From Piscinibacter sp047600445 (GTDB lineage Bacteria; Pseudomonadota; Gammaproteobacteria; Burkholderiales; Burkholderiaceae_C), in contig NZ_JASGKT010000001.1 of assembly GCF_047600445.1 (NCBI RefSeq), forward strand, positions 682,001 through 746,000: 64,000 nucleotides of DNA, read 5' to 3'. Below are positions 16,326 to 25,635 of the stretch, piece by piece. A model generated the notes under the pieces. The model had not been told where the DNA came from. It did no database searches and saw nothing but the letters and a program-made list of their open reading frames with translations. The translations under genes and the position numbers were made by a program. How positions within the stretch are numbered: the first letter of the stretch is position 1; each line of letters begins with the position of its first letter.

Positions 16326-17225
16326 TCAGTTGCGGTTGACGAGCACGATGCCGCCCGACACCGCGGCCAGCGCGATCACCAGCCTCGGCGTGATCGGCTC
16401 GCCCAGCAGCAGCGCGCCCAGCAGCAGGCCGAACACCGGCGTCAGCAGCGTGAACGAGGCCAGCCGCGTGGCCGGGTAGTGGCGCACCAGCCAGAACCAC
16501 AGCAGGTAGCTGGCGAAGGTCACCACCACCACCTGGAAGACCAGCGACGCCCAGGTCAGCGCCGACAGCGTGGGCGCCCAGGGCTGGGCGCTCAGCGCCG
16601 CCGCCAGCGCCAGCGCCGCGCCCGAGATCGCCAACTGGTACAGCAGCGTCTTCTCGGCCGAGGCGGCGGCCAGCCGGCTGCCGCGGATCGCCAGCGTGGT
16701 CGCGCCCCACAGCACGCCGGCGGCGACGCCCAGCGCGTCGCCCAGCCATTGCAACTCGCCGGCCGCCGGCTGCGTGAAGCCCTCGGCGAAGCCCCAGGCG
16801 ACGCCGGCGAAGGCGATCAGCAGCCCGGCCATCTGCAGCGGCTTGAGCTTCTCGGCGGCGGAGATGAAGGGCATGCCCAGCGCGACGACGAAGGGCGAGA
16901 TGTAGATGAACACCGCCATGCGCGAGGCGGTGGTGTATTGCAGGCCGACGAAGATGCAGCCGAACTCGGCGGCGAACAGCAGGCCGGAGACCAGCCCGCC
17001 GCCCAGCGAGCCGTCCCTGGCGAACAGCGCGATGCCGCGCCAGCGCGCCCACAGGAACACCAGCGCCGCGCCGCCGAGCGAACGCAGCGCGGCCTGCGCC
17101 AGCGGCGGCACCTCGGCGATCGCCACCTTGGCGGCCACCTGGTTCAGGCCCCACAGGAAGCAGCACAGCACCAGCGAGGCGATCGCCAGCGTGTCGAGAC
17201 GGGTCTTGCGTTCAGGGCTTGGCAT
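16326..17225 (-). CDS. EamA/DMT-family inner-membrane transporter
   Basis: A 299-residue protein with ten predicted hydrophobic helices in two EamA repeats (first starts LAIASLVLCCFLWGLNQV, second LGDALGVAAGVLWGATTL). Such transporters export metabolites or amino acids; the substrate cannot be read from sequence. ATG 17225 was chosen because charged MPSPERKTRLD leads directly into TM1. It overlaps the end of the upstream rhombosortase gene by 14 bp, so the genes are probably cotranscribed with glnE. Confidence 0.9.
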   Translation of the reverse strand: MPSPERKTRLDTLAIASLVLCCFLWGLNQVAAKVAIAEVPPLAQAALRSLGGAALVFLWARWRGIALFARDGSLGGGLVSGLLFAAEFGCIFVGLQYTTASRMAVFIYISPFVVALGMPFISAAEKLKPLQMAGLLIAFAGVAWGFAEGFTQPAAGELQWLGDALGVAAGVLWGATTLAIRGSRLAAASAEKTLLYQLAISGAALALAAALSAQPWAPTLSALTWASLVFQVVVVTFASYLLWFWLVRHYPATRLASFTLLTPVFGLLLGALLLGEPITPRLVIALAAVSGGIVLVNRN

Positions 17226-17805
17226 GGTGGGCAGGGGAGGCGAACAACAGCGCGAGACGCGCGCACAGCAGCCCGCAGACGGCGCCGCTGGCATGGGCGA
17301 AGGGGGCGATGGCGATGTCCCAGCCGGCGCGCGCCTGCACCGCCGGGCCCCAGGGCGATTCGCCGAGGATCTTGAGCAGCAGCGCGGCCAGCAGGGCCGC
17401 GCCGACGAGCTGGCGCCGGCCGCGCTCGCGCGCCAGCAGCCACAGCGCCGCCACGGTCACGCCCGCGTGCAGCACGCCCGACAGCCCGCCGTAGTGCGGC
17501 AGGTCGGGCCGCAGCAGCAGGCCGAACTGGGTGAGCGGCCAGGCGGCCAGCCAGGCCAGCACGAAGGCGCGCGGCACGCGCGCCGCCACGCCCAGCGCGC
17601 CGACCAGCGCCGCGCCGGCGAGGTTGGCGCCCAGGTGCAGCGCGCTGTAGTGCACCGCCACCGCCGTCAGCGCCCGCCACGGCTCGCGCGCGGCCAGCGC
17701 CGGCTGCCAGTCGAGCGCGCTGCGCGGCAGCCACCAGCCGCCCAGCGCGGCCAGCGCCAGCACGGCCGTCAGCGCGAGCCAGCCGCGCGGCGCGGGCGCG
17801 TTCAA
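17212..17805 (-). CDS. rrtA: Rhombosortase (rhomboid-family intramembrane protease for GlyGly-CTERM proteins)
   Basis: A 197-residue integral membrane protein of about six helices with rhomboid catalytic elements. The nucleophile Ser lies in GGLSGVLHAG near residue 108 and the His in FAHASGAVCGLL near residue 169; HLGANLAG matches the family's helix 2. Rhombosortases cleave C-terminal GlyGly-CTERM tails so that the mature protein can be lipid-anchored or released. Two proteins with such tails are encoded at 43720-47087. The start is TTG, inferred because it overlaps the glnE stop by 4 bp (TTGA) and leads straight into the first helix (LALTAVLALAALGGWW). Confidence 0.85.
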   Translation of the reverse strand: MNAPAPRGWLALTAVLALAALGGWWLPRSALDWQPALAAREPWRALTAVAVHYSALHLGANLAGAALVGALGVAARVPRAFVLAWLAAWPLTQFGLLLRPDLPHYGGLSGVLHAGVTVAALWLLARERGRRQLVGAALLAALLLKILGESPWGPAVQARAGWDIAIAPFAHASGAVCGLLCARLALLFASPAHHAKP

Positions 17806-20543
17806 CCGAACACCGTGCGCCACAGCGCCAGCACGGCGTCGCGGTGTTCGGCCAGCGCCTCGGGGTCGAGCTGCGTCGGCTGCTCGTCGAGCCGCGCGCG
17901 GTGCTGGGCGCGGCGCAGCTCGCGGTAGGCGTCGGCGGCGCGCGTGCCGACGCCCTCGGGCAGCAGCCCGGCGTCCTGCGCGCGCTGCAGCAGCGCGATG
18001 TTGCCCTTGTTGTCGAGCAGCCCGGCGTGCGCCGCGCCGTGCGCGAGCACCAGGTACTGCACCGCGAACTCGGCGTCGACCATGCCGCCCGGGCTGTGCT
18101 TGACGTCGAAGCGGCCCGCCGGCACCGGCCGCGCGGCGCGCAGCTTCTCGCGCATCGCGCGCACCTCCTCGCGCAGCGCGGCGTGGTCGCGCGGCGCGGC
18201 CAGCACCGCGCGGCGCACCGATTCGAAGCGCGGCGCCAGCTCGGCCAGCCCGGCGCACCAGCGCGCGCGCGTCAGCGCCTGGTGCTCCCAGGTCCACGCG
18301 GTGTTGCTGCCGCGGCCGCTCTGGTACTTCTCGAACGAGGCCATCGAGGTGACCAGCATTCCCGAGTTGCCGTTCGGCCGCAGCGCGGTGTCGATCTCGA
18401 ACAGCTCGCCGGCCGCGGTGCGCAGCGTCAGCCAGCCGATCAGCTTGCGCGTGAAGGCGCCGTAGACCTCGGCGGCGCGCTCGTCCTCGTCGTCGTAGAG
18501 GAAGACGAGGTCGAGGTCGCTGCCGTAGCCCAGCTCCTTGCCGCCGAGCTTGCCGTAGGCGATCACCGCGAAGCGCGGCTCGGGGCGGTGCGCCTGCTTC
18601 AGGTGCTTCCAGGCCCAGGCGAGCGTCTGCGCCAGCGTCGCGTCGGCCAGCGCCGAGAGTTCGTCGGCCACTTGCTCCACGGTGATGTGCGATTCGACGT
18701 CGCGCACCAGCGTGCGGAACACCTCGGCGTGGTGGGCGCGGCGCAGCGTGTCGAGCAGCGCCTCCGGGTCGGCCTGGCCGGAGCGCTCCCAGGCCTGGTG
18801 GCGCGCCTCCAGCTCGGCGGCGAACTCGGCGGCGTCGAAGCGGCCGTTCAGCAGGCGCTGGTCGGCCAGCTCGTCGATCACGCCGGGGTGGCGCATCAGG
18901 TAGCGCATCGGCCAGCGCGCCAGGCCGAGCAGGCGCAGCAGGCGCTGCTGCACCTCGGCGCGCTCGACCAGCAGCGCGAGGTAGCTCTCGCGGCGCAGCA
19001 GCGGCTCGACCCAGTCGACGAAGCGCGTCGCCGCGTCCATCGTGCAGTCGCCGCGCTGCGCGGCCTGCGCGGCGCGCGTGATCAGCCGCGCCAGGCGCGC
19101 CTTGCTTTCCTCGCGCAGCGCGCGCACCTTGGGCTGCGCGCACAGGTGGCGCACACGCTCGGCCAGCGCCTCGGGCAGCCGCTCGGCGAAGGCCTCGCTG
19201 TCCAGCGCCGCGGCGGTGCCGCAGCCCTTGCAGCCGCCGGCGGCGCCGGCCGATTCGCGGCCGTCGTGCAGCAGCGCGTCGAACTCGAGCGCGACGAACT
19301 CGCGCGTTTCGCCCAGGCGGTCGAGCAGTTCGCAGGCGTCGGCGTCGCAGGCCAGGCCGAGGCTGCGGGCGATCCAGTTCAGGTCGCCGTCGGCGGTGGG
19401 CAGCAGGTGCGTCTGCTGGTCGTCGAGGTACTGGATGCGGTGCTCGACGCGGCGCAGGAACACGTAGGCGTCGGCCAGCCGCGTCGCGCTGTCGGGCTTC
19501 ATCAGCCCGCTGGCGGCCAGGCGCGACAGCGCCTTGAGCGTCGAGCGCGTGCGCATCTCGGGGAACTGGCCGCCGCGCACCACCTGCAGCAACTGCACGA
19601 TGAACTCGATCTCGCGGATGCCGCCGCGCGAGAGCTTGACGTCGTTGGCGCGCTCGGGGCGGCCGGCGGCGCGGCGCTGAGCCTCGTCGCGCACCTTGCG
19701 GTGCAACTGGCGCAGGCCCTCGAAGACGCCGTAGTCGAGGTACTTGCGGTAGACGAAGCTGGTGATGATGTCGCGCAGCGGCAGCGCGCGGCCGTTGCCC
19801 ACGCTCGCGCGCGGCGCCACCACGCGGCTCTTCAGCCAGGCGAAGCGCTCCCATTCGCGGCCCTGCACCTGGAGGTACTGCTCCAGCATGTCCAGGCTCA
19901 CCACCGGCGGGCCGGAGTTGCCGTTCGGCCGCAGCGCCAGGTCGACGCGGAACACGAAGCCGTCGTCGGTGGTCTCGCCGATCAGCGTGTACAGGTTGCG
20001 CGCCACCTGCGCGAAGAACTCGTGCGCGCTGACCGGCACGGCGCCGTCGGTCTGGCCCTCGTCCTCGTAGACGTAGACCAGGTCGATGTCGGACGAGACG
20101 TTCAGCTCGCGCGCGCCGAGCTTGCCCATGCCGACGACCCAGAACTCGATGTCGCCGCCGGCCTCGGTGCGCGGCAGGCCGTGGCGCACCGACTGCTCGG
20201 CGATCGCGTGGGCCAGCGCCAGGTCGAGCGTGGCCTCGGCCAGCTCGGTCATCGCCAGCGTCACGTCCTGCATCGCGCAGCCCTGCTCGACGTCGAGCAC
20301 CGCCAGGCGCTCCAGCACGAGGTGGCGCGCCACGCGCAGCGCGCCGGCCAGCGGGCGGCCGCCCTCGCGCAGCGCGGCCACCAGCGCGACGATGGCGTCG
20401 CGGCGCGGCAGGCCCGGCGGCAGCAGCGCCAGCTCGCCGGCGTAGCGGCGCCGGATGCGCTGCACGAAGCGGCTGTGCCCGGCGTGGGCCGCCGGCGTCA
20501 CGGGATGTTGCGAGTCCGGGGCGGAATGCGAGGCGGAACCCAT
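17802..20543 (-). CDS. glnE: Bifunctional glutamine synthetase adenylyltransferase/adenylyl-removing enzyme
   Basis: A 913-residue enzyme with the two tandem nucleotidyltransferase halves of GlnE. The N-terminal half has NVSSDIDLVYVYEDEG and the C-terminal half YGSDLDLVFLYDDEDE, each with a GKLG element upstream and RPNGNSG downstream. It adenylylates glutamine synthetase under nitrogen excess and deadenylylates it under nitrogen limitation, controlled by PII proteins. Length is typical. It leads an operon with rrtA and the EamA transporter and is divergent from yhdP. Confidence 0.97.
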   Translation of the reverse strand: MGSASHSAPDSQHPVTPAAHAGHSRFVQRIRRRYAGELALLPPGLPRRDAIVALVAALREGGRPLAGALRVARHLVLERLAVLDVEQGCAMQDVTLAMTELAEATLDLALAHAIAEQSVRHGLPRTEAGGDIEFWVVGMGKLGARELNVSSDIDLVYVYEDEGQTDGAVPVSAHEFFAQVARNLYTLIGETTDDGFVFRVDLALRPNGNSGPPVVSLDMLEQYLQVQGREWERFAWLKSRVVAPRASVGNGRALPLRDIITSFVYRKYLDYGVFEGLRQLHRKVRDEAQRRAAGRPERANDVKLSRGGIREIEFIVQLLQVVRGGQFPEMRTRSTLKALSRLAASGLMKPDSATRLADAYVFLRRVEHRIQYLDDQQTHLLPTADGDLNWIARSLGLACDADACELLDRLGETREFVALEFDALLHDGRESAGAAGGCKGCGTAAALDSEAFAERLPEALAERVRHLCAQPKVRALREESKARLARLITRAAQAAQRGDCTMDAATRFVDWVEPLLRRESYLALLVERAEVQQRLLRLLGLARWPMRYLMRHPGVIDELADQRLLNGRFDAAEFAAELEARHQAWERSGQADPEALLDTLRRAHHAEVFRTLVRDVESHITVEQVADELSALADATLAQTLAWAWKHLKQAHRPEPRFAVIAYGKLGGKELGYGSDLDLVFLYDDEDERAAEVYGAFTRKLIGWLTLRTAAGELFEIDTALRPNGNSGMLVTSMASFEKYQSGRGSNTAWTWEHQALTRARWCAGLAELAPRFESVRRAVLAAPRDHAALREEVRAMREKLRAARPVPAGRFDVKHSPGGMVDAEFAVQYLVLAHGAAHAGLLDNKGNIALLQRAQDAGLLPEGVGTRAADAYRELRRAQHRARLDEQPTQLDPEALAEHRDAVLALWRTVFG

Positions 20544-20632
20544 CGTTTCGGTGGGGGTCAGTGTGCTAGATTGGCCCGCGCGCCGCGGCAGCGGGCCCGT
20601 CGAAGAAGACTCTCTGGCATCGCGTCGTTTTC
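20544..20632. promoter_or_regulatory. Divergent spacer glnE / yhdP
   Basis: An 89-bp spacer. TAGATT in GTGCTAGATTGG near 20570 may be the -10 for yhdP. No clear -35. Confidence 0.3.
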
Positions 20633-23600
20633 ATGCCCCTGAACCAGCCCGCCGTCGGCGCCGCCCCCGCAACATCCGGCCCGCCCGCCGCGTCGTGGCG
20701 GCTGCTGCGCGCCTTGCTGCGCCTGTCCCTCGGGCTGCTGCTGGCGGTCGCCAGCTTATTCCTGACGCTCTGGTTGACTGTGTACTGGGGGATTCTGCCC
20801 CGAATCGAGCAATGGCGCCCCGAGCTGGAAGCGCAGGCCAGCCGCGCGCTCGGCGTGCCGGTGCGCATCGGCGCGATCCGCGCCGAGAGCAGCGGCTGGG
20901 TGCCGGGCTTCGAGCTGCGCGACGTGAGCCTGCTCGACGCCCGGCAGCGCCCGGCCTTGCAGCTTCCGCGCGTGGTGGCGACGCTCTCGCCGCGCTCGCT
21001 GGCGGCGCTGGAGCCGCGCTTCGACCAGTTGCTGATCGAAGGCCCGCAGCTCGAGATCCGCCGCGACGCGAGCGGACGCGTGTCGGTCGCGGGGCTGGAC
21101 GTCGGCGCGGGCGAGGCCGGCGACGGCGCCTTGCGGGACTGGCTGTTCCGCCAGCACGAGGTGATCATCCGCGACGGCAGCCTGTACTGGACCGACGAGC
21201 AGCGCGACGCGCCCACGCTCGCGCTGACCAACGTGCAGTTCGCGCTGCGCAACGGCCTGCTGCACCACGAGCTGCGCCTGGACGCCACGCCCGACGACCC
21301 CTGGGGCGATCGCTTCAGCCTGCGCGGGCGCTTCACGCAGCCGCTGCTGGCCAAGCCCGGCGAGGTCGAGCGCTGGAGCGGCAACGCCTTCGTCGACCTG
21401 CCGCGCGCCGACGTGAAGGAGCTGCGCCGCTACGTCGCGCTGCCCTTCGAGCTGAACGAGGGCGACGGCGCGCTGCGCGCCTGGATCGAGATCGAGCGCG
21501 GACGGCTGAAGAGCGGCACCGTCGACGTCGCGCTGCGCGCCGTCGCGATGCGCCTGGCGGGCAACGTCGAGCCGCTGGTGGTCGAGCAGGTGCAGGGGCG
21601 GCTGGCGGCGCGCCGCGACGAGCAGGGCGTGTCGGTGGCGCTGAAGGACTTCGGCTTCGTCACCGGCGACGGCGTGCGCTGGCCGCGCGGCGACCTGTCG
21701 CTGGCCTGGAAGCAGCGCGAGGGCGGCGAGATCAGCGGCGGCGAGATCGCCGCGCAGCGCCTCGACCTGGCGGCGATGGCGCAGATCGCCGGGCGGCTGC
21801 CGCTGGGCGACACGCTGCGCCGGCTGCTGGCCGAGCTGAAGCCGCAGGGCGTGGTCACCGGGCTGGCGGCGAGCTGGGCCGGCCCGCTGGACGCGCCCGC
21901 CAGGTACCAGGCCAAGGCGCTGCTCAGCGGGCTGGCGCTGGCCGCCAAGGCGGCGGAACAGCCCGGCGCCGTCGGGCGCCCGGGGCTGCGCAACGCGACG
22001 CTGCAGGTCAGCGCCAGCGAAACCGGCGGCCAGGCCAAGCTCGACATCGCCGACGGGGCGATGGAATTCCCCGGCGTGTTCGAGGCGCCGGTGGTCGACT
22101 TCACCAGCCTGTCGGCGCAGCTCGGCTGGAGCGTCACGCCGCGCGCCGGCGGCGCGCCGCCGCAGGTGAGCGTGACGGTCAAGGACGGCCGCTTCGCCAA
22201 CGCCGATGCGCAGGGCGAGCTGGCCGCGAACTGGTCCACCGGGCCGGGCGAGGGCTTCGGGCGCGGCGGCCGGCTGCCCGGCCTGTTCGAGCTGAACGGC
22301 CGCATCGCGCGCGGCAACGCGGTGCAGGTGCCGCGCTACCTGCCGCTGCACCTGGCCGAGACGCGCGGCTACCTGTCCCGCGCGATCCGCGCCGGCAGCG
22401 TGCTCGACGCGAGCTTCCGCGTGAAGGGCGACCTGTTCGACTTCCCCTACGTCGCCGCGCGCAGCGCCAAGGACGGCGAATTCCGCATCGCCGGGCGCGT
22501 CGAGGGCGCCAGCTTCGACTACGTGCCCAGCGAGCCGGCGCACGACGGCAAGCCGGCCTGGACCTCGCCCTGGCCGGGTTTCACGCAGATGGCCGGTTCG
22601 CTGGTGATCGACCGCGCCACGCTGGAGATCCGCGACGCGCGCGCGCGGCTCGGCGGCGTCGCGATCGGCCAGGTCAACGGCGGCCTGCGCAGCCTCGCCG
22701 ACAAGCCGGTGCTGGCGCTGGACGGCGTCGCGCGCGGGCCGCTGGCCGACATGCTGCGCTTCGTCCACGCCACGCCCATCGGGCAGTGGACCGGCGGCGC
22801 GCTGGCCAAGGCGAGCGGCAGCGGCGACGCCGAGCTGAAGCTCGCGCTGGCGCTGCCGCTGGCCGAGCTGCGGGCGAGCAGCGTCAACGGCAGCCTCGCG
22901 CTGGCCGGCAACGACCTGCGCATCACGCCCGACACGCCGCTGCTGGCCGGCGCGAAGGGGCGCGTCGCCTTCACCGAAAAAGGCGTGACCGTCAGCGGCG
23001 CGAGCGCGCGGCTGTTCGGCGGCGAGGCGAGCTTCGAGGGCGCGACCCAGCCCGACGGCTCGCTGCGCTTCAGCGGCCAGGGCACGGCCAGCGCCGACGG
23101 CCTGCGCCGCGCCGCCGAGCTGGGCCCGCTGGCGCGGCTGGCCGGGCATTTCAGCGGCCAGGCCGCCTACCGCGCCAGCCTCGGTTTCGTGCACGGGCAC
23201 TCCGAGCTGACGGTCACCAGCAGCCTGGTCGGCCTGGCCTCCGACCTGCCGGCGCCGCTGCGCAAGGCCGCCGAGACGCCGCTGCCGCTGCGCTACCAGA
23301 CCACGCTGGCGGTCGCGGCCCCTGGGGAGGCCGCGGCGAACGACACGCTGCGTTTCGAACTGGGCGGCGTGGTGCAGGCGCAGTACCAGCGCGAGTTGAC
23401 CGCCGACGGCGCGCGCGTGCTCAGCGGCGGCATCGGCATCAACGAGGCGGCGCCGCAGCCGGCCAGCGGCGTGCGCGCCAACGCCACGCTCGCCGCGCTG
23501 CCGCTGGACGCCTGGGAGGACGTGCTGGCGCGGCTGAACGGCGACGCGAAGGACGGCGACGGCGGTGGCGACGCGGCCGGCTACCTGCCGACGCAGATCG

Positions 23601-24799
23601 CGCTGCGCGCGCAGACGCTGGACACCTCGGCGCGCCAGTTCAACCGCGTGGTGATAGGCGCCTCGCAGGAAGACGGGCGCTGGCGCGCCAACGTCGAGGC
23701 CGAGCAGTTCGCCGGCTACGTCGAATACCGTCCGGCGCGCGCCGGCACGGCCAACGCGGCCGGGCGCATCCACGCGCGGCTGGCGCGCCTGTCGCTGCCG
23801 AAGAACGACGTGGCGCAGGTCGAGACGCTGCTCGACCAGCAGCAGCCGTCCAGCGTGCCCTCGCTGGACATCGTCGTCGACGACTTCGAGCTGCGCGGCA
23901 AGAAGCTCGGCCGCCTGGAGGTCGACGCCGTCAACCGCGTCGCCGGCGAGGGCCGCGCGGCGGTGCGCGAATGGCGCCTGAACCGCTTCGCGCTGGTGAT
24001 GCCGGAGGCGCAGCTCGTCGGCAGCGGCCAGTGGGCCGAGGTCGGCGGCACCTTCATGACCGCGCCGGGCGCGGCCGCCACGGCGCGCCGCCGCGCCGTG
24101 CTCGACTTCAAGCTCGACGTGGCCGATTCCGGCGCGCTGCTCGAGCGCCTGGGCAGCGGCAAGACGGTGCGCGGCGGCAAGGGCCACCTGAGCGGGCAGG
24201 TGTCGTGGCTGGGCTCGCCGCTGTCGCTGGACTACCCGACGCTGGCCGGCAACGTCGCGGTGGCGATCGAGTCGGGCCAGTTCCTCAAGGCTGAGCCGGG
24301 CGCGGCGCGGCTGCTCTCGGTGCTCAGCCTGCAATCGCTGCCGCGCCGGCTCGTGCTCGACTTCCGCGACGTGTTCCAGGAAGGCTTCGCCTTCGACGCG
24401 CTGACCGGCGACCTGAAGATCGCGCAGGGCGTGGCCAGCACCAACAACCTGCGCATGCGTGGCGTGCAGGCGGCGGTGCTGATGGAAGGCCGGGCCGACA
24501 TCGCGCGCGAGACGCAGGACCTGCGCGTGATCGTCGTGCCCGAGATCAACGCCGGCACCGCCTCGCTGGCCTATGCGGCGATCAACCCGGCGATCGGGCT
24601 GGGCACTTTTCTCGCGCAGGTGTTCCTGCGCCGGCCGCTGACCGAGGCGGGCACGCGCGAGTTCCACGTCAGCGGCTCGTGGGAAGACCCGAAGGTCGAG
24701 CGTGTCGAGCGCAAGCCCGACGCGCCGGCGCCCGAGATCGACCTGCCGCCGCCGCCGGCCGCGTCGGCGGCCTCGGCGCCGCGCGGCAACTTGCAGTAG
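20633..24799 (+). CDS. yhdP: YhdP-family AsmA-like envelope lipid-transport protein
   Basis: A 1388-residue protein with one N-terminal transmembrane helix (about residues 25-47, LLRLSLGLLLAVASLFLTLW) followed by a very long periplasmic repeat region. The DUF3971/AsmA-like C-terminal part (FKLDVADSGALLERLG, then FDALTGDLKIAQGVASTNNL) is diagnostic. YhdP forms a hydrophobic-groove bridge that carries phospholipids between inner and outer membranes. Length matches the family (about 1270-1400). The Nit-family amidase gene follows 10 bp downstream. Confidence 0.95.
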   Translation: MPLNQPAVGAAPATSGPPAASWRLLRALLRLSLGLLLAVASLFLTLWLTVYWGILPRIEQWRPELEAQASRALGVPVRIGAIRAESSGWVPGFELRDVSLLDARQRPALQLPRVVATLSPRSLAALEPRFDQLLIEGPQLEIRRDASGRVSVAGLDVGAGEAGDGALRDWLFRQHEVIIRDGSLYWTDEQRDAPTLALTNVQFALRNGLLHHELRLDATPDDPWGDRFSLRGRFTQPLLAKPGEVERWSGNAFVDLPRADVKELRRYVALPFELNEGDGALRAWIEIERGRLKSGTVDVALRAVAMRLAGNVEPLVVEQVQGRLAARRDEQGVSVALKDFGFVTGDGVRWPRGDLSLAWKQREGGEISGGEIAAQRLDLAAMAQIAGRLPLGDTLRRLLAELKPQGVVTGLAASWAGPLDAPARYQAKALLSGLALAAKAAEQPGAVGRPGLRNATLQVSASETGGQAKLDIADGAMEFPGVFEAPVVDFTSLSAQLGWSVTPRAGGAPPQVSVTVKDGRFANADAQGELAANWSTGPGEGFGRGGRLPGLFELNGRIARGNAVQVPRYLPLHLAETRGYLSRAIRAGSVLDASFRVKGDLFDFPYVAARSAKDGEFRIAGRVEGASFDYVPSEPAHDGKPAWTSPWPGFTQMAGSLVIDRATLEIRDARARLGGVAIGQVNGGLRSLADKPVLALDGVARGPLADMLRFVHATPIGQWTGGALAKASGSGDAELKLALALPLAELRASSVNGSLALAGNDLRITPDTPLLAGAKGRVAFTEKGVTVSGASARLFGGEASFEGATQPDGSLRFSGQGTASADGLRRAAELGPLARLAGHFSGQAAYRASLGFVHGHSELTVTSSLVGLASDLPAPLRKAAETPLPLRYQTTLAVAAPGEAAANDTLRFELGGVVQAQYQRELTADGARVLSGGIGINEAAPQPASGVRANATLAALPLDAWEDVLARLNGDAKDGDGGGDAAGYLPTQIALRAQTLDTSARQFNRVVIGASQEDGRWRANVEAEQFAGYVEYRPARAGTANAAGRIHARLARLSLPKNDVAQVETLLDQQQPSSVPSLDIVVDDFELRGKKLGRLEVDAVNRVAGEGRAAVREWRLNRFALVMPEAQLVGSGQWAEVGGTFMTAPGAAATARRRAVLDFKLDVADSGALLERLGSGKTVRGGKGHLSGQVSWLGSPLSLDYPTLAGNVAVAIESGQFLKAEPGAARLLSVLSLQSLPRRLVLDFRDVFQEGFAFDALTGDLKIAQGVASTNNLRMRGVQAAVLMEGRADIARETQDLRVIVVPEINAGTASLAYAAINPAIGLGTFLAQVFLRRPLTEAGTREFHVSGSWEDPKVERVERKPDAPAPEIDLPPPPAASAASAPRGNLQ

Positions 24800-24809
24800 G
24801 CTGGCTGCC

Positions 24810-25631
24810 ATGAAGACCCGGATCGCCGCCGTGCAGATGGTTTCGGGCACCTCGCTCGATGCGAACCTCGACGCCGCCAGGCGCCTGATCGCGCAGGCCG
24901 CGGACCAGGGCGCGCGGCTCGTCGCGCTGCCCGAGTACTTCTGCTTCATGGGCCGAGCCGACGCCGACAAGCTGGCGATCGCCGAGCGCCCCGGCGACGG
25001 CCCGATCCAGGCCATGCTCGCCGAGGCGGCGGCGCGCCACGGCGTGTGGCTGGTGGGCGGCACGCTGCCCTTGCGGTGCGGCGACCCGCGGCGCGTGCTC
25101 AACACCTGCTGCGTGTACGCGCCCGACGGCGCCCTCGCGGCGCGCTACGACAAGATCCACCTGTTCCGCTTCGAACGCGAGGCCGGCGGCGTGCGCGAGA
25201 GCTACGACGAGGGCCGCGCGATCCTGGCCGGCAGCGACGCGGTGGCCTTCGACGCCGCCGGCCTGCGCGTCGGCCTGAGCGTCTGCTACGACCTGCGCTT
25301 CCCGGAGCTGTACCGCGCGCTGACGCGCGCGCGGCCCTGCGACCTGATCTGCGTGCCCGCCGCCTTCACCCACACCACCGGCCAGGCGCACTGGGAGCTG
25401 CTGCTGCGTGCGCGGGCGGTCGAGAACCAGTGCTGCGTGATCGCGCCGGCGCAGGGCGGCCGGCACGAGAACGGCCGCCGCACCTGGGGCCACAGCATGA
25501 TCGTCGACCCCTGGGGCGAGGTGCTGGCCTTGCGGCCCGAAGGCGAGGGCGTCGTGCTGGCCGAGCTGGACGCGGCGCGCATCGCCGAGGTGCGCGCGCA
25601 ACTGCCGGCGCTGGCGCACCGCCGCCTCTGA
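24810..25631 (+). CDS. Carbon-nitrogen hydrolase (Nit family, deaminated glutathione amidase-like)
   Basis: A 273-residue nitrilase-superfamily amidase. The catalytic triad is visible: Glu in LVALPEYFCF, Lys in RYDKIHLF, Cys in LSVCYDLRFPELYR. The last motif and its length place it in the Nit1/Nit2 branch, which repairs deaminated glutathione or hydrolyses omega-amides of dicarboxylic acids in the cytoplasm. ATG 24810 was chosen at the start of the conserved MKTRIAAVQMVSG. It lies 10 bp after yhdP, likely cotranscribed. Confidence 0.93.
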   Translation: MKTRIAAVQMVSGTSLDANLDAARRLIAQAADQGARLVALPEYFCFMGRADADKLAIAERPGDGPIQAMLAEAAARHGVWLVGGTLPLRCGDPRRVLNTCCVYAPDGALAARYDKIHLFRFEREAGGVRESYDEGRAILAGSDAVAFDAAGLRVGLSVCYDLRFPELYRALTRARPCDLICVPAAFTHTTGQAHWELLLRARAVENQCCVIAPAQGGRHENGRRTWGHSMIVDPWGEVLALRPEGEGVVLAELDAARIAEVRAQLPALAHRRL

Positions 25632-25635
25632 CGGG

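Noticed and set aside
17212..19854. 880-codon frame overlapping glnE and joined to the rhombosortase
   Set aside because: Only the part after the TTG at 17805 has hydrophobic helices and rhomboid motifs. The rest is an out-of-frame reading of glnE.
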